A DNA stretch of 64,000 nt, taken from assembly GCF_900113925.1 (NCBI RefSeq), contig NZ_FORD01000011.1:32145-96144 (forward strand). Direction: 5' to 3'. How positions within the stretch are numbered: the first letter of the stretch is position 1; the number at the start of each line of letters is the position of its first letter. Both the position numbers and the translations under genes were made by a program. Below are positions 10,216 through 19,530 of this stretch, one piece after another. The DNA comes from Nitrosomonas sp. Nm34. GTDB lineage: Bacteria; Pseudomonadota; Gammaproteobacteria; Burkholderiales; Nitrosomonadaceae. The notes under the pieces were generated by a model. That model did no database searches. It saw only the letters and a list, made by a program, of their open reading frames with translations, and was not told the origin of the DNA.

Positions 10216-11271
10216 ATGGATCATCATCTGAAAAAAGCTTTCTTTGAAACTCAAGCTAAGCCCCAACAAGAGCACGTCAAGCAAACCGACCGATCTGTCC
10301 AAACCAGTCAGTCCGACAGTCAGGCGGAAATGTTTGCCAATCGTTTACGCAAAAACCTGAAAAAACTAACGAAATGGGCCAAACAGAATCAGGTCTATTG
10401 CTACCGATTATACGATGCTGATTTGCCGGAATACTCGGTAGCAATAGACCTTTATCAAGGTGAGCAAACCTGGGTCAATGTTCAGGAATACGAGCCACCG
10501 AAAACGATTGACCCTATCAAGGCCCACCAGCGACTCGTGGGAGCGATGGCAGAAGTAGCGAAGGTGTTAGAAATTCCAGCTGAGCAAATATTTTTAAAAA
10601 TTCGCCGCAAGCAGAAAGGCACCGATCAGTACCAAAAGCATGGCAATTCAGGTCGCTTTTATATCGTTGAAGAAAGCGGGTGCAAATTCTGGGTGAATTT
10701 TGAGGACTATCTGGACACCGGCCTGTTTCTCGATCACCGGCCAATGCGTATGTTGATTCAACAACAAGCTAACGGCAAGCGTTTCTTAAATTTATTTGCC
10801 TATACCGGGAGCGTTACGGTACATGCCGCGGTCGGTAGAGCGACGGCCAGTGTCACGGTCGATATGTCCCAAACTTATCTGAACTGGGCGAGACGGAATT
10901 TCGACCTCAACGGCATCCGTGGCGATCACAAGCTGGTGCGTGCTGATTGTCTTGAGTGGTTGGCTAAACAGGCTGATTCAAAACAAAAGCAACACTTTGA
11001 TCTGATTTTTCTTGACCCCCCAACTTTCTCCAATTCCAAGAAAATGGGTAAAGCCTTCGATATCCAGAGTGATCATGTACAATTGATCCGCAATGCTGCG
11101 GCGTTGTTGGCGCCAGGTGGAGTATTGTATTTTTCAACCAACTTCCGTCGCTTCAAAATGGATAGAGAAGCGCTGATGGATTTGACTATTGAAGATATCA
11201 GCGCAGAGATGATCCCTTTGGATTTCGCTCGTGATACTAAAATTCATTATTGCTGGAGAATTTCCCGATGA
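10216..11271 (+). CDS. RlmK-like 23S rRNA methyltransferase (stand-alone)
   Basis: This 351-residue class I SAM-dependent methyltransferase matches the C-terminal half of the fused RlmKL enzyme, which makes m7G2069 in 23S rRNA. Residues 40-165 form the PUA-like/RNA-binding lead (FANRLRKNLKKLTKWA). The SAM motif FLNLFAYTGSVTVHAA is near residue 195, and the motif IV-like FLDPPTFSNSK is near 270. The N-terminal THUMP and RlmL domains are absent and no such gene lies upstream, so this is a single-function version. The first 35 residues are polar and poorly conserved, so a later start is possible. Substrate assignment is by family only. Confidence 0.82.
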   Translation: MDHHLKKAFFETQAKPQQEHVKQTDRSVQTSQSDSQAEMFANRLRKNLKKLTKWAKQNQVYCYRLYDADLPEYSVAIDLYQGEQTWVNVQEYEPPKTIDPIKAHQRLVGAMAEVAKVLEIPAEQIFLKIRRKQKGTDQYQKHGNSGRFYIVEESGCKFWVNFEDYLDTGLFLDHRPMRMLIQQQANGKRFLNLFAYTGSVTVHAAVGRATASVTVDMSQTYLNWARRNFDLNGIRGDHKLVRADCLEWLAKQADSKQKQHFDLIFLDPPTFSNSKKMGKAFDIQSDHVQLIRNAAALLAPGGVLYFSTNFRRFKMDREALMDLTIEDISAEMIPLDFARDTKIHYCWRISR

Positions 11272-11349
11272 ATGAGTACGTGCATATCATCAGAAAGAGT
11301 AAGATTATACTCCTAACGGATAGTCATGCCGAAATGTTTGTAAATATGA

Positions 11350-11380
11350 CTAGACTAACAGATCACTTCTGTTAGTCTAG
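11350..11380. terminator. Bidirectional hairpin between convergent genes
   Basis: A perfect 13-bp stem (CTAGACTAACAGA / TCTGTTAGTCTAG) with a 5-base loop lies between the converging methyltransferase and BON genes. It can serve both, although it lacks a long U tract. Confidence 0.65.
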
Positions 11381-11418
11381 AGCCGAAATGAATAGGTTAC
11401 GATTAACCATGTAGCGAT

Positions 11419-11739
11419 CTATCGTCCCTTGACTTGTAGGACATTCTTAACAGATTTCACGCCTTCGACACTACGCGCCACTTCGGTCGCTTTGTCAATA
11501 TCGGCTTTGGAACTGACGAAACCACTCAGTTGAACAACACCCTTAAAGGTTTCAACGCTGATTTCAGAGGATTTTAGTGTGGGCTCCTGGAAAATTGCCG
11601 TTTTGACTTTCGTGGTAATGACAGAATCATCGAAATATTCTCCAGTTCCTTCTTGTTTGGGCGTTGAGGCGCAACCCAAGAAAAAAGCCATTACAGCAAT
11701 TAAAAAGAAAGTGGAGAAACGGTTATTAAGCTGTGTCAT
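11419..11739 (-). CDS. BON-domain lipoprotein
   Basis: This 106-residue protein has a signal sequence ending in the lipobox LGCA (acylated Cys at about 24), so it is a lipoprotein. One BON domain follows (about 35-105: DDSVITTKVKTAIF ... GVVQLSGFV). BON domains, as in OsmY, contact phospholipid or other envelope components and are often stress related. The ATG is preceded by AGGAGAG at good spacing. It is transcribed alone. The last residue of the signal region, not Asp at +2, suggests outer-membrane sorting; this is inference. Confidence 0.87.
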   Translation of the reverse strand: MTQLNNRFSTFFLIAVMAFFLGCASTPKQEGTGEYFDDSVITTKVKTAIFQEPTLKSSEISVETFKGVVQLSGFVSSKADIDKATEVARSVEGVKSVKNVLQVKGR

Positions 11740-11900
11740 AGCAATGCTCTCCTAGAGGATTGACGGAAAAAACATCCTTCGTTATTTTTAGCGTAAAGGA
11801 CGCTCGGTTTATAAATGCTCACCTACATAAATTATTGGATGTATAAACAATGCCATAAGTTCATACTCATCAGGCACCGACACAAGTATTAGACAACAGG

Positions 11901-11972
11901 CATCAATATTGCCTGCTGAGATTTTTATTCCCAGCAATTCCCTGACGATTAATGATCAGGTGCAGCCTGAAA
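11901..11972 (-). mobile_element. IS982-type transposase relic (about 70 bp)
   Basis: Read on the minus strand, this stretch encodes FRLHLIINRQGIAGNK and aligns base by base with 25107-25178, part of the IS982-type transposase pseudogene (FKLHLVINDQGVIA). Only this internal scrap remains, in the gap upstream of the tyrosinase gene. The rest of 11740-12312 shows no gene. Confidence 0.7.
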
Positions 11973-12312
11973 CGAGACAATGACGAACAAACATTGCATA
12001 TTAAACTAGAGATTCTGCCATAACTAATATACAAGCATCTATTTTTACTATAATGTCCATCACATCTATAAGCTATTAAGGATAGGTGAGGATAGGTCAG
12101 CAATAGAATTTGAGAAGGAGCTTAGCAAATATCTGGTTTTATTTGACTAATCACATTATCTCTATTGCAGTACTGGAAAAACAGCTTTAATTAAATAACA
12201 ATAGCTGCGCTAACCTGGTTGTGTTGACCAACAAGGCAGCAAATTGGATGTCTTGTTAGTTCTTTCGCATAGTACTCTTCATAGTTATATTACCAATAAA
12301 GGGGAGCAATAA

Positions 12313-13791
12313 ATGGTATCGAGACGCAACTTCCTTAAAATTTCTGCAGCCTGCCTGGCCATCCCAGCGGTATTTGGAATGAGCAATACATTATGGGCGC
12401 AGCCAACCCACTTGCGGGTTCGAAAAAACTTGATGACCCTTGCAGACAATGATCCATTCTTTGAAAAATATGGCGAAGCGGTAAAGGCCATGCACGCATT
12501 GCCTGATACCGACCTGCGTAGCTGGTGGGGTCAGGCAACCATTCATGCAGACTATTGCCAGCATGGTACCCTTAACTTTGTATCGTGGCACCGCCCATAT
12601 ATAGCGATGTTTGAGGAAATCTGCGGAGAACTGATTGGCGACAGCAATTTTACACTGCATTACTGGGATTGGAGCAAGAAGAATGGGATTATTCCCAACC
12701 CCTTTTACGACAACCCTCTACTTAATGTCACACACTGGAATGATCCGGGGGAATATAATGGGATTAACTGGGGACGAATCGACAGTCTTCCAATAAGGGC
12801 TCTGCAAAAGGGTACAGGATTGCAAAGTGATCCAGTACGTAGTGGTAGCTTTACGGAAAGAAACTTGCAGACCATTTTGCGTCAATCTTCATTTGTAAAC
12901 TTCAACAACATGCTGGAAAGGCAGCCACACAACAATGGGCATGTCATTGCTGGTTTCCCGGCAAGAGGGTTGCCCGGGCATATTGGTGATGGCTTATCTC
13001 CACTCGACCCAATTTTCTGGATGCACCACTGCATGGTGGACTACATGTGGGCAAAATGGCAAGCTGCAGGTAACACTACTCAGGACAACGACGAAACTTA
13101 CAGCGACATGTTTGTAGACAAGGACGGTAATCCCATCACCTTTACTTCCCAGCAAGTGCGAGACTTTACCAAACTGGGGTATACCTATGACGACTTGATT
13201 GGCAAAGAGCGTTTTGAAGCGATGTTGAAAAACGCCGAAATTTCGAGTGCCTTTCAAGCGACGCTAGCAGAACAGCTAAAAAGCGCGAAATCTATGTCCT
13301 TAGGAACGAAAAAAGCAAGCATCACCGCAAGTGTTGGCGAAGAAACCAGTCTTTCGGCTAAAACCACGAATTTGCTCAGAAACCTCCAGAGCAGCCGCGT
13401 GTTTCGCACTACCCTTGCGGGCGAGAAGCTCCTGGCCACGGAAGGTGCGCGCGTTATAGCTGTTCTAAAAAATGTCGGCTGGCCGCAAGGCGGGAATAAC
13501 GGTCTGGTAGTGAATGTTTTTGTGAATTGCCCTTATCTGACTCCAGAAACGCCTTCAACCGATCCCCATTATGCTGGAAGTTTCGGTTTTTTTGGCTCTG
13601 CAAAGACGACAAGCATGGAGCATGGCACCAGTGTGATGGTAGACATTACTGCGCCGTTGACGGCACAGGCTGGAGCAGGCAGGCTGAACGATGATATCAA
13701 GGTGCAACTGATGCCAGTTAATGCAGCCGCTGAAAGTAAGAATACTGCTTCCTTTACTGTTACAGATTTAGAAATTATACGGCTTGATTGA
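12313..13791 (+). CDS. Tat-exported tyrosinase/polyphenol oxidase
   Basis: This type-3 copper enzyme oxidises phenols or catechols to quinones. The 492-residue product begins with a twin-arginine signal (SRRNFLK, residues 3-9, then a hydrophobic stretch to AQ at 30), so it is exported folded with copper. CuA ligands appear at H78, H84 (in YCQHG) and H93 (in SWHRPY). CuB ligands are at H206, H210 and the HH pair at 238-239 (DPIFWMHHCMVD). Residues about 375-492 form a C-terminal beta domain (AGSFGFF ... VQLMPV) resembling the shielding domain of plant polyphenol oxidases. GGGGAGC precedes the ATG. The gene at 13886 follows after 94 bases. Substrate is unknown. Confidence 0.92.
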   Translation: MVSRRNFLKISAACLAIPAVFGMSNTLWAQPTHLRVRKNLMTLADNDPFFEKYGEAVKAMHALPDTDLRSWWGQATIHADYCQHGTLNFVSWHRPYIAMFEEICGELIGDSNFTLHYWDWSKKNGIIPNPFYDNPLLNVTHWNDPGEYNGINWGRIDSLPIRALQKGTGLQSDPVRSGSFTERNLQTILRQSSFVNFNNMLERQPHNNGHVIAGFPARGLPGHIGDGLSPLDPIFWMHHCMVDYMWAKWQAAGNTTQDNDETYSDMFVDKDGNPITFTSQQVRDFTKLGYTYDDLIGKERFEAMLKNAEISSAFQATLAEQLKSAKSMSLGTKKASITASVGEETSLSAKTTNLLRNLQSSRVFRTTLAGEKLLATEGARVIAVLKNVGWPQGGNNGLVVNVFVNCPYLTPETPSTDPHYAGSFGFFGSAKTTSMEHGTSVMVDITAPLTAQAGAGRLNDDIKVQLMPVNAAAESKNTASFTVTDLEIIRLD

Positions 13792-13885
13792 TGCTGGATG
13801 GAGCAATAACTTCTTACCATCTCGAGCGTACTGCTGGCTATAACGGAATTTTAAGCTGGGAACTTACCTACTGCCATAGAATAGG

Positions 13886-14371
13886 ATGAGCATGAAACCA
13901 TCGAGACGTGTTGCCATCGGGAGTCTGGTCGCAGTATTGCTGATGTTTTTATGTCAAAGGTGTTATGCGGATATGGTCGTAGACAAAGACCGCATCGTGC
14001 AGATGGCTCTGAAGGGGATGATCGAAGACAAAAAAACGTCTACTATCTTAGTTGTGCGCTATAAGGTGCTTGCTGCTCCCAAGCAAGAGCATAGCGTGAT
14101 CCAAATCATATTTTCTCCCGTAAAACTCAACACGGACGATAGCATAATAATTCAGAAGCAGGAAGACTGGATGAACGAGAACACCCTTGGATGGATCACT
14201 CACTACCCTCCTGCCCGTCAGGGGCAAACGGGAGAGGTTCGTTTGTCCATTCCATTACCCGTCCGTGAAACAGCAGAGCAGCATTTTGTGCTATTTCGGA
14301 TGCTGCCGGTCCATCCTGAAGGAAAATTAGAAAAGAGCCGCCTCCAGATTATTTCTGTCCACCTGGAGTAA
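13886..14371 (+). CDS. Exported protein of unknown function, tyrosinase neighbour
   Basis: I do not recognise this 161-residue protein. It has a signal peptide (basic MKPSRRVAIG, hydrophobic core, probable cleavage after CYA near residue 28). The mature part is mixed alpha/beta with no Cys or His cluster, so it is not an obvious copper chaperone. It follows the tyrosinase gene by 94 bases in the same direction, so a shared transcript and an accessory role in the periplasm are plausible but inferred. The first codons ATGAGCATGAAA allow starts at 13886 or 13892. An IS982-like mini-element begins at its stop codon. Confidence 0.7.
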   Translation: MSMKPSRRVAIGSLVAVLLMFLCQRCYADMVVDKDRIVQMALKGMIEDKKTSTILVVRYKVLAAPKQEHSVIQIIFSPVKLNTDDSIIIQKQEDWMNENTLGWITHYPPARQGQTGEVRLSIPLPVRETAEQHFVLFRMLPVHPEGKLEKSRLQIISVHLE

Positions 14372-14372
14372 A

Positions 14373-14442
14373 TAGCGTGAGTTCGGGATAAGAAAAGCGC
14401 AAAAGGAATAGTGTAGTGATTCTTATGTCCGAACTCGCGTTA
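14373..14442 (+). mobile_element. 70-bp IS982-derived mini-element (MITE-like)
   Basis: The ends TAGCGTGAGTTCGG (14373-14386) and CCGAACTCGCGTTA (14429-14442) are inverted repeats with two mismatches. The left 35 bases match the outer end of the IS982 relic at 25728 (read leftwards), and the right end matches the IS982 end at 15188-15207. It is therefore both tips of the element with the inside deleted, placed right after the exported-protein gene. Confidence 0.65.
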
Positions 14443-14519
14443 AATAATAAACGCCAGCTTATTTAGTAATGACATGTAAAACATCATGTCGATCTGTATT
14501 AGTGACTAGACCTGGTTCA

Positions 14520-14973
14520 TTAGTACTCGACTGAAATGAAGACAGAACCAGCTCTACCTCCAGCTACATATATCCAGCTATCCGTAACCGGTACCTACAT
14601 CTTGACCTTCTTTGGGCATTGAAAACCCACCGAACATATAAATTTTACCTTCTACGGAAGTCAACGCCATATGATGCAATTTGACGGGCATGTCATTTTT
14701 ACGTGTCCATTTATCGGTTTTCGGATCATATTCCATCACCATACCAAGCGGCTCCCAATTGAGCCCTAATCCACCGAACATGTAAAATTTATCTTTAGTG
14801 GAAACGCCTATCACCTCCTCAGCTCCGAGAGGTGCAGATGCCGCTGTTCTCCATTCATAAGATTGTGCTGGAATATTATCTTGAGCACTTAACTCATTAC
14901 TCAACAAAAACATCAATAAAGCTCCTACAGCATGCTTGGATAGGTTCATACTGATTCCCCGCGAAGTGGTCAT
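14520..14973 (-). pseudogene. Truncated kelch-repeat protein gene
   Basis: The first 131 codons (14973-14578) encode a signal peptide followed by one and a half kelch blades (KFYMFGG, MVMEYDPKTDKW, KIYMFGG), then a stop. Immediately downstream another frame continues with kelch-like DSWIYVAGGRAGSVFISVEY before a stop at 14520. Intact family members have five to six blades, about 300 residues, so the middle and the end have been lost through a deletion and frameshift. IS982 pieces lie on both sides (14373 and 15029) and may have caused the damage. A functional short product is unlikely because a propeller cannot close. Confidence 0.78.
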
Positions 14974-15028
14974 TATTAAGGATGATAGATAGTTACTTTA
15001 TAATCAAAATAATCATTAATACTGCCAT

Positions 15029-15208
15029 GACCAATTGAAAAATATCTCGTAAATTGGGTATTTCCGTCATCGCAGCCCATTTAACTTCTTTGTTCATCTG
15101 ATAGTGGAGTTAGTGGCTTATACTTTCCGAGAGAAGCAGTCTTGCCTTAATATTAGGCACAGACTTTTCTAACTGCAGTGTTTAATCCTTATGTCAAGCT
15201 CACGTTAT
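15029..15208 (+). mobile_element. 3' end of an IS982-type element
   Basis: The plus strand matches the C-terminal part of the IS982 transposase (DQLKNIS, then RSPFNFFVHL after changes) and aligns with the minus strand of 24840-24888. It ends in CTTATGTCAAGCTCACGTTA, the element's terminal repeat. The 5' part is missing. Confidence 0.7.
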
Positions 15209-15225
15209 ATGGAACATAATAAAGG

Positions 15226-16473
15226 CTAATCGTAGCCACCACACATGAATAGAGAAATATCTTCATCCGTAGCATTAATCAGAGCATGGAGATTGCCACC
15301 TTTCAACATAGCAAAATGTCCCGATCTTAAAGTACGGATTTCAAAACATCGCTCTCGTTGGGGCATCTTTAACCAATCTCCGATTACCATAAACCCTTGG
15401 CCTTCCATCATCAAAAACATTTCCTGATTATCTCGATGGCGGTGCAGACCAATGCCACACCTTGCTTTTAAGAGATGTAAATCCATGTAATCGACAGTAA
15501 AGAATGGCTCAAAGTTGTTGTTATGATTTTTGGTACCAAACGCATTGAAGTTCCAGGAATTTAACTGACGTCCTAATTCATTTCGGCCTGAATAATAGCC
15601 ATAATTAGACATCAAATTCCGGTATTCCAAAAAGCCAACTCCTCCATGAGGGTTAGGGCTGATCCCAGCTCCCAGGAAATTGTCCCAACCTCGCAAAATC
15701 ATGTTAAATTCATAGTGGTAGTTAGCTCCGTTTTGTGAGTCCCACTTTTGTTCGTAAAAATCTGCCCAAGCTAGCTCTATATGTAGTGGTAAGATTGGGT
15801 GCATGGAATTGCTGGGTGCAACATTTATCATGTAGAGATCATTCAATTTTTCCCGGTTAAAGTCATGCATATTTCCTTGCACGAGAGCGTTTTGGACGAT
15901 CAATTCTCCTCGTTGTAGTGCTTCTAATCCTTTAGTATCCAGCAGTGTGGTTAGATCGCTACCAGGATAACCCCAAAATTCAACTTCATAACGATCGCTG
16001 CGTGGATTGTATGGCACTAGGACAATGATAGGCCCTACGTTAGCAACTTTAATCCAGAGTTTGATTTTTTCACCTAATTGATTATTGGTTGAAGCCGATA
16101 ATTGAGAATCAGGTCCCCCGCGATAGGAAACACGCAGGAATGGACCTGTCCAGTTTCCAATAGTTACCAGGCCTCTGATGAGCACTGTGTCAGTGCTCAC
16201 AAATTCTTTGACGTTCTGTTTCTGGAAGTCGGTCTTATTATCTTGCAGCGATGGGTCAAGGATACCTGCGTCCCCTCCTTGGGGACCATAGAAAGTGAGT
16301 GAGTGATAGGGGAACAGATACTGTAGATGTTCAGATAGATAAAATTCACGCTCTGCAGCCAGCTGCGATCGCTCCATTAAATTCATCAATTTCAGCAGCG
16401 GATTGCTTTGGTCATAATTGGGGGTTGTGCCGGATGGCACCTCAACAATAATATCCGAGTGAACAATAAACAT
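15226..16473 (-). CDS. Cupin-domain protein B, last gene of the oxidoreductase operon
   Basis: This 415-residue protein has an N-terminal region of about 270 residues and a C-terminal cupin (about 330-415) with the metal-binding motif LHRHRDNQEM and a later LKGGNLHAL. The N-terminal part has a block (FLRVSYRGG ... YEVEFWGYPG) that aligns with its neighbour cupin A (FLRIEYRAS ... FQVEIWETL), so the two are ancient paralogues. No signal peptide is visible. It begins 17 bases after cupin A, with AAGGG upstream. Cupins include dioxygenases, isomerases and sugar-binding proteins; I cannot assign an activity. The genes upstream suggest it acts on a product of the GMC oxidase. Confidence 0.78.
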   Translation of the reverse strand: MFIVHSDIIVEVPSGTTPNYDQSNPLLKLMNLMERSQLAAEREFYLSEHLQYLFPYHSLTFYGPQGGDAGILDPSLQDNKTDFQKQNVKEFVSTDTVLIRGLVTIGNWTGPFLRVSYRGGPDSQLSASTNNQLGEKIKLWIKVANVGPIIVLVPYNPRSDRYEVEFWGYPGSDLTTLLDTKGLEALQRGELIVQNALVQGNMHDFNREKLNDLYMINVAPSNSMHPILPLHIELAWADFYEQKWDSQNGANYHYEFNMILRGWDNFLGAGISPNPHGGVGFLEYRNLMSNYGYYSGRNELGRQLNSWNFNAFGTKNHNNNFEPFFTVDYMDLHLLKARCGIGLHRHRDNQEMFLMMEGQGFMVIGDWLKMPQRERCFEIRTLRSGHFAMLKGGNLHALINATDEDISLFMCGGYD

Positions 16474-16490
16474 AGAAAATATTTTCCCTT

Positions 16491-17633
16491 TTAGACCGTG
16501 TGGTATAGAAAAGCTACAAACTTGAGCGGTATAGTGCCATTATTGCGGATGCCGTGCATTCCTCCACTCTTCGTGTAGATGACACTACCTGGTTTAACAG
16601 GAAGTTCTTTGAAATCTCTGAAGCCCAAGCCCATCACCTGCCGCTCCACCGTGGGGAATGAATCAGTAGCCGGATCGTCCCCAACCCGTAGATAAGCTAT
16701 CCCCTCACCTTCGGTGATGTAATACAGCTCTTCAGTGCCAATGTGCTGATGATTACCTTCAACTTTACCGGGCGGTATGGTGACTTCGTGGAAAAATATC
16801 ATTGACCCACCCAACTCACGCTGAACTACCCAACGCATCTCAATAATATTGTCATCGTGCAATTCCTGATTGTCAGAATCCATCATTGCATTTTGATAAC
16901 GGACAGGTTGAATATCGGGTGTTTGTAAGTACCAGCCACGCTGGAAGTTGATGAGATAATTCTGATCCAGGATAGTATTGTTGGGAGAACTCGGGCTAGA
17001 TGTGCGAGGTTCCTGGTGAGATCTCAAATATCCGTTATCCCATACTGTATCATTGTCATTAATGGTGTACCCCGTGGGCAGATCGCGGTCATTTTCACGA
17101 AATGCTAGCTCTAGCTGCCTTAAAGACTTGATCTCCTGTAAAGCTGGATTAAAAGCTCGTACTCGTGTAATCGGGCAGTCTCGGCCCATCTGATCCAATA
17201 CTTGGAAATCATGAAAAGAATTACCCGGTGGCTCTAATGTTTCCCAAATCTCTACTTGAAACGCATCTACCCAGGGGCAGTAGTGGAGTTTAACTCTCGA
17301 CTCAGCCATTTTTGTCATATTGTCTGGCATGAGTTTGACCCAAGCAATGAGCTGATCCCTAAGGAAGCGCCGCTTTTCACGGGCCTGCTCAACCAAGCGA
17401 CTGGCTCTATATTCTATTCGCAGGAAGTTGCTGAGAAACTGGCTGTCTAAGTAGACTTCTCCCTTAATAACATTGATATCGAAGTAACTGCGAACTTCCT
17501 GGACATTGTATCGGTAGCGATCACTACGAGTGGCATTTAAGTATTGGGCGTGATAAATGCGATCAGGGAAAAAAACGACTTTAAATATTTCATTCCAGGG
17601 ATTTGTCTGAATGGTATTAAAAGCGGGATCCAT
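16491..17633 (-). CDS. Cupin-domain protein A
   Basis: This 380-residue protein has a C-terminal cupin from about residue 275. Motif 1 is GNHQHIGTEELYYITEGEG (His, His, Glu around 292-300), and motif 2 includes PGSVIYTKSGGMHGI. All usual metal ligands are present. The N-terminal 260 residues match no domain I know but share a block with cupin B. It starts 5 bases after the GMC oxidoreductase stop, with GAGG upstream, so translation is probably coupled. No export signal is seen. A sugar-product isomerase, an epimerase or a dioxygenase are all possible. Confidence 0.8.
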   Translation of the reverse strand: MDPAFNTIQTNPWNEIFKVVFFPDRIYHAQYLNATRSDRYRYNVQEVRSYFDINVIKGEVYLDSQFLSNFLRIEYRASRLVEQAREKRRFLRDQLIAWVKLMPDNMTKMAESRVKLHYCPWVDAFQVEIWETLEPPGNSFHDFQVLDQMGRDCPITRVRAFNPALQEIKSLRQLELAFRENDRDLPTGYTINDNDTVWDNGYLRSHQEPRTSSPSSPNNTILDQNYLINFQRGWYLQTPDIQPVRYQNAMMDSDNQELHDDNIIEMRWVVQRELGGSMIFFHEVTIPPGKVEGNHQHIGTEELYYITEGEGIAYLRVGDDPATDSFPTVERQVMGLGFRDFKELPVKPGSVIYTKSGGMHGIRNNGTIPLKFVAFLYHTV

Positions 17634-17638
17634 AGTTT

Positions 17639-19480
17639 TTACAACCTCTTAAGCAATTCGTCAGCAACACGAAAGGAATTAGCCTGAATCGTTAAGGTTG
17701 GGTTCGCGCCACCTGAGGTAGGCATAAATGAGCCATCCGTAACGTATAGATTGTCAAAATTCCAGGCACGGCAATGAATATCCAAGACCGAATCACGGGG
17801 GTCAGTCCCGAATCGTGCTCCACCTAGAATATGGTTGGCAATGCGTGCCAGGGCGTTCTCAGCATTGAAAATACCACCCTGACCTTCAAACAGAAATTGA
17901 AATTCTCCGGTATTATTTTCTCCACCATATTTGAGAATCTTTCCACACATCCCGGCCAAAGTATCCATCAAATACTGATCATGTCTGTGCCATGTTTTGA
18001 TGATATAAGCTACCGGTCGGTTCCACTTATCTGAAATGGTTGGATGCAGCTCAATTCGGTTGTTTCTTTGAGGCACCTGGTTAGCCATAAAACTTACAGA
18101 TAGCCCTCTCCCTATGTTTTCATCCAAGAAATCTGCTAAACCTTGGCCTGCCAAACGAGTATCGTCAATAAAGCCTTTCCAGAGCGTATCAAGATCCTGA
18201 CTTCCATGATTACGTCCTATGGAAAGAGGCAAAGCCTGGTCAGATGTATTGTTATAAATGGCACCTCCAGCCCATAAACCATTGTTTTTCAAAAAATCTT
18301 CTGTGGCACAGCAATCTGTCGCCCAGTCGGCGTCTAAGGCCATTGACTTGTCATTCCGGGTCGGCATGAGAGCGCTGGCGCCTCCAAAACAATGGGTTAA
18401 AAAATATCTTCCCAACAGGTCATTTTGGTTGATGCGTTGATCAAATTCGCTATTGAACCTTGCAGATAGCTTTAGCAATCGAATCGATTCAATTGCAGAA
18501 CAAGCTACCACCACCAGGTTACCTTCGACAGATAGTTGCCTCCCTGATGGATCCCGATACATCACACGATTTATCCTGGCACCGTCACATTCTAGATGGG
18601 TGACAATACAGTTTGCACGAATCTCAAAATTCGGTTGGTCGGAGATTGGACTCAAAAGAGCTACCCAAGTATTCGATTTAGCACCAAGGGGACAGCCGTA
18701 GCGATTAACGTAGCTGGTTTTTAAGGTTTCTGGATCGGTAGGAACTTTTCGCCCACTTGGTGGGTGATCGCGAGTGATCACTGCCAGAGGAGTACGGTAA
18801 GGTAATATTGGATCGATAGGGTTAAGCTCTCGCCCTAACTGCTCCATTCCAGCTTTGGCGTAACGACTTATAGGGTTCGGTTCCAGGGGAGGCTGGTAGT
18901 TGTCCTTACTAAAGCGTTTAAGCTGATTATCAACCGTTCCGTTGAAACCAATTAATTCTTCAGCCTGGGTATAATAGGGCTCAAGTTCATCGTAGCTAAT
19001 TGGCCAGTCCCTTGCTTCCCGCTGTACATCCCCATCAGGATCATTTTTGAGATCAGTGCGACCCGCATTGAAGCTTTGCAATTGAAAATCAGTGGGAGTA
19101 AAACGCAAAGATACTCCCCCATATAGCTGGGTGCCACCCCCTACAACTTGAGCGGTATAGCCTTCAATTGTAGCGCGATCTTGTCCGTCTGCCCCACGGT
19201 AGACATGGGGCTCATCATTAATATCTGGCTCTACGTGACTGGAGTAAAAACCTTCTCCATAGTTAGCTACTCCAGGGACCTGGACTCGCTTTTCCGTTCC
19301 ATCGGAGATTAACTCATCGCGTTTAAAGTCACTCAATCCATTCGTATTTTGATATTGCGGCTTAAATAACGGGCCTTTTTCTAAAATCAGAACTGATTTG
19401 CCTGCTTTGACCAATGTGTAGGCTATCGGTGCTCCTCCCGCTCCACTACCAATAATTATTACATCAAATCTGGTTTGCAT
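17639..19480 (-). CDS. GMC-family FAD oxidoreductase
   Basis: The 613-residue flavoenzyme oxidises an alcohol or sugar. The FAD dinucleotide motif GSGAGG is at residues 11-16, after beta strand FDVIII. The C-terminal GMC domain has the active-site region NHILGGARFGTDPRDS (His near 548) and YVTDGSFMPTSGGANPT (Asn near 592). It lacks a twin-arginine signal of its own. The gene upstream encodes a protein with a gluconate-dehydrogenase subunit-3 domain, the usual partner of membrane-associated GMC dehydrogenases, so this is likely the catalytic subunit of a two-part dehydrogenase. AGGAGT precedes the ATG. Substrate is unknown; a sugar is suggested by neighbouring glucan genes. Confidence 0.9.
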   Translation of the reverse strand: MQTRFDVIIIGSGAGGAPIAYTLVKAGKSVLILEKGPLFKPQYQNTNGLSDFKRDELISDGTEKRVQVPGVANYGEGFYSSHVEPDINDEPHVYRGADGQDRATIEGYTAQVVGGGTQLYGGVSLRFTPTDFQLQSFNAGRTDLKNDPDGDVQREARDWPISYDELEPYYTQAEELIGFNGTVDNQLKRFSKDNYQPPLEPNPISRYAKAGMEQLGRELNPIDPILPYRTPLAVITRDHPPSGRKVPTDPETLKTSYVNRYGCPLGAKSNTWVALLSPISDQPNFEIRANCIVTHLECDGARINRVMYRDPSGRQLSVEGNLVVVACSAIESIRLLKLSARFNSEFDQRINQNDLLGRYFLTHCFGGASALMPTRNDKSMALDADWATDCCATEDFLKNNGLWAGGAIYNNTSDQALPLSIGRNHGSQDLDTLWKGFIDDTRLAGQGLADFLDENIGRGLSVSFMANQVPQRNNRIELHPTISDKWNRPVAYIIKTWHRHDQYLMDTLAGMCGKILKYGGENNTGEFQFLFEGQGGIFNAENALARIANHILGGARFGTDPRDSVLDIHCRAWNFDNLYVTDGSFMPTSGGANPTLTIQANSFRVADELLKRL

Positions 19481-19530
19481 AATAACTCCTACTCACAAAT
19501 GCCGGACTGTTCAAACCGTGGTAGTCATTT

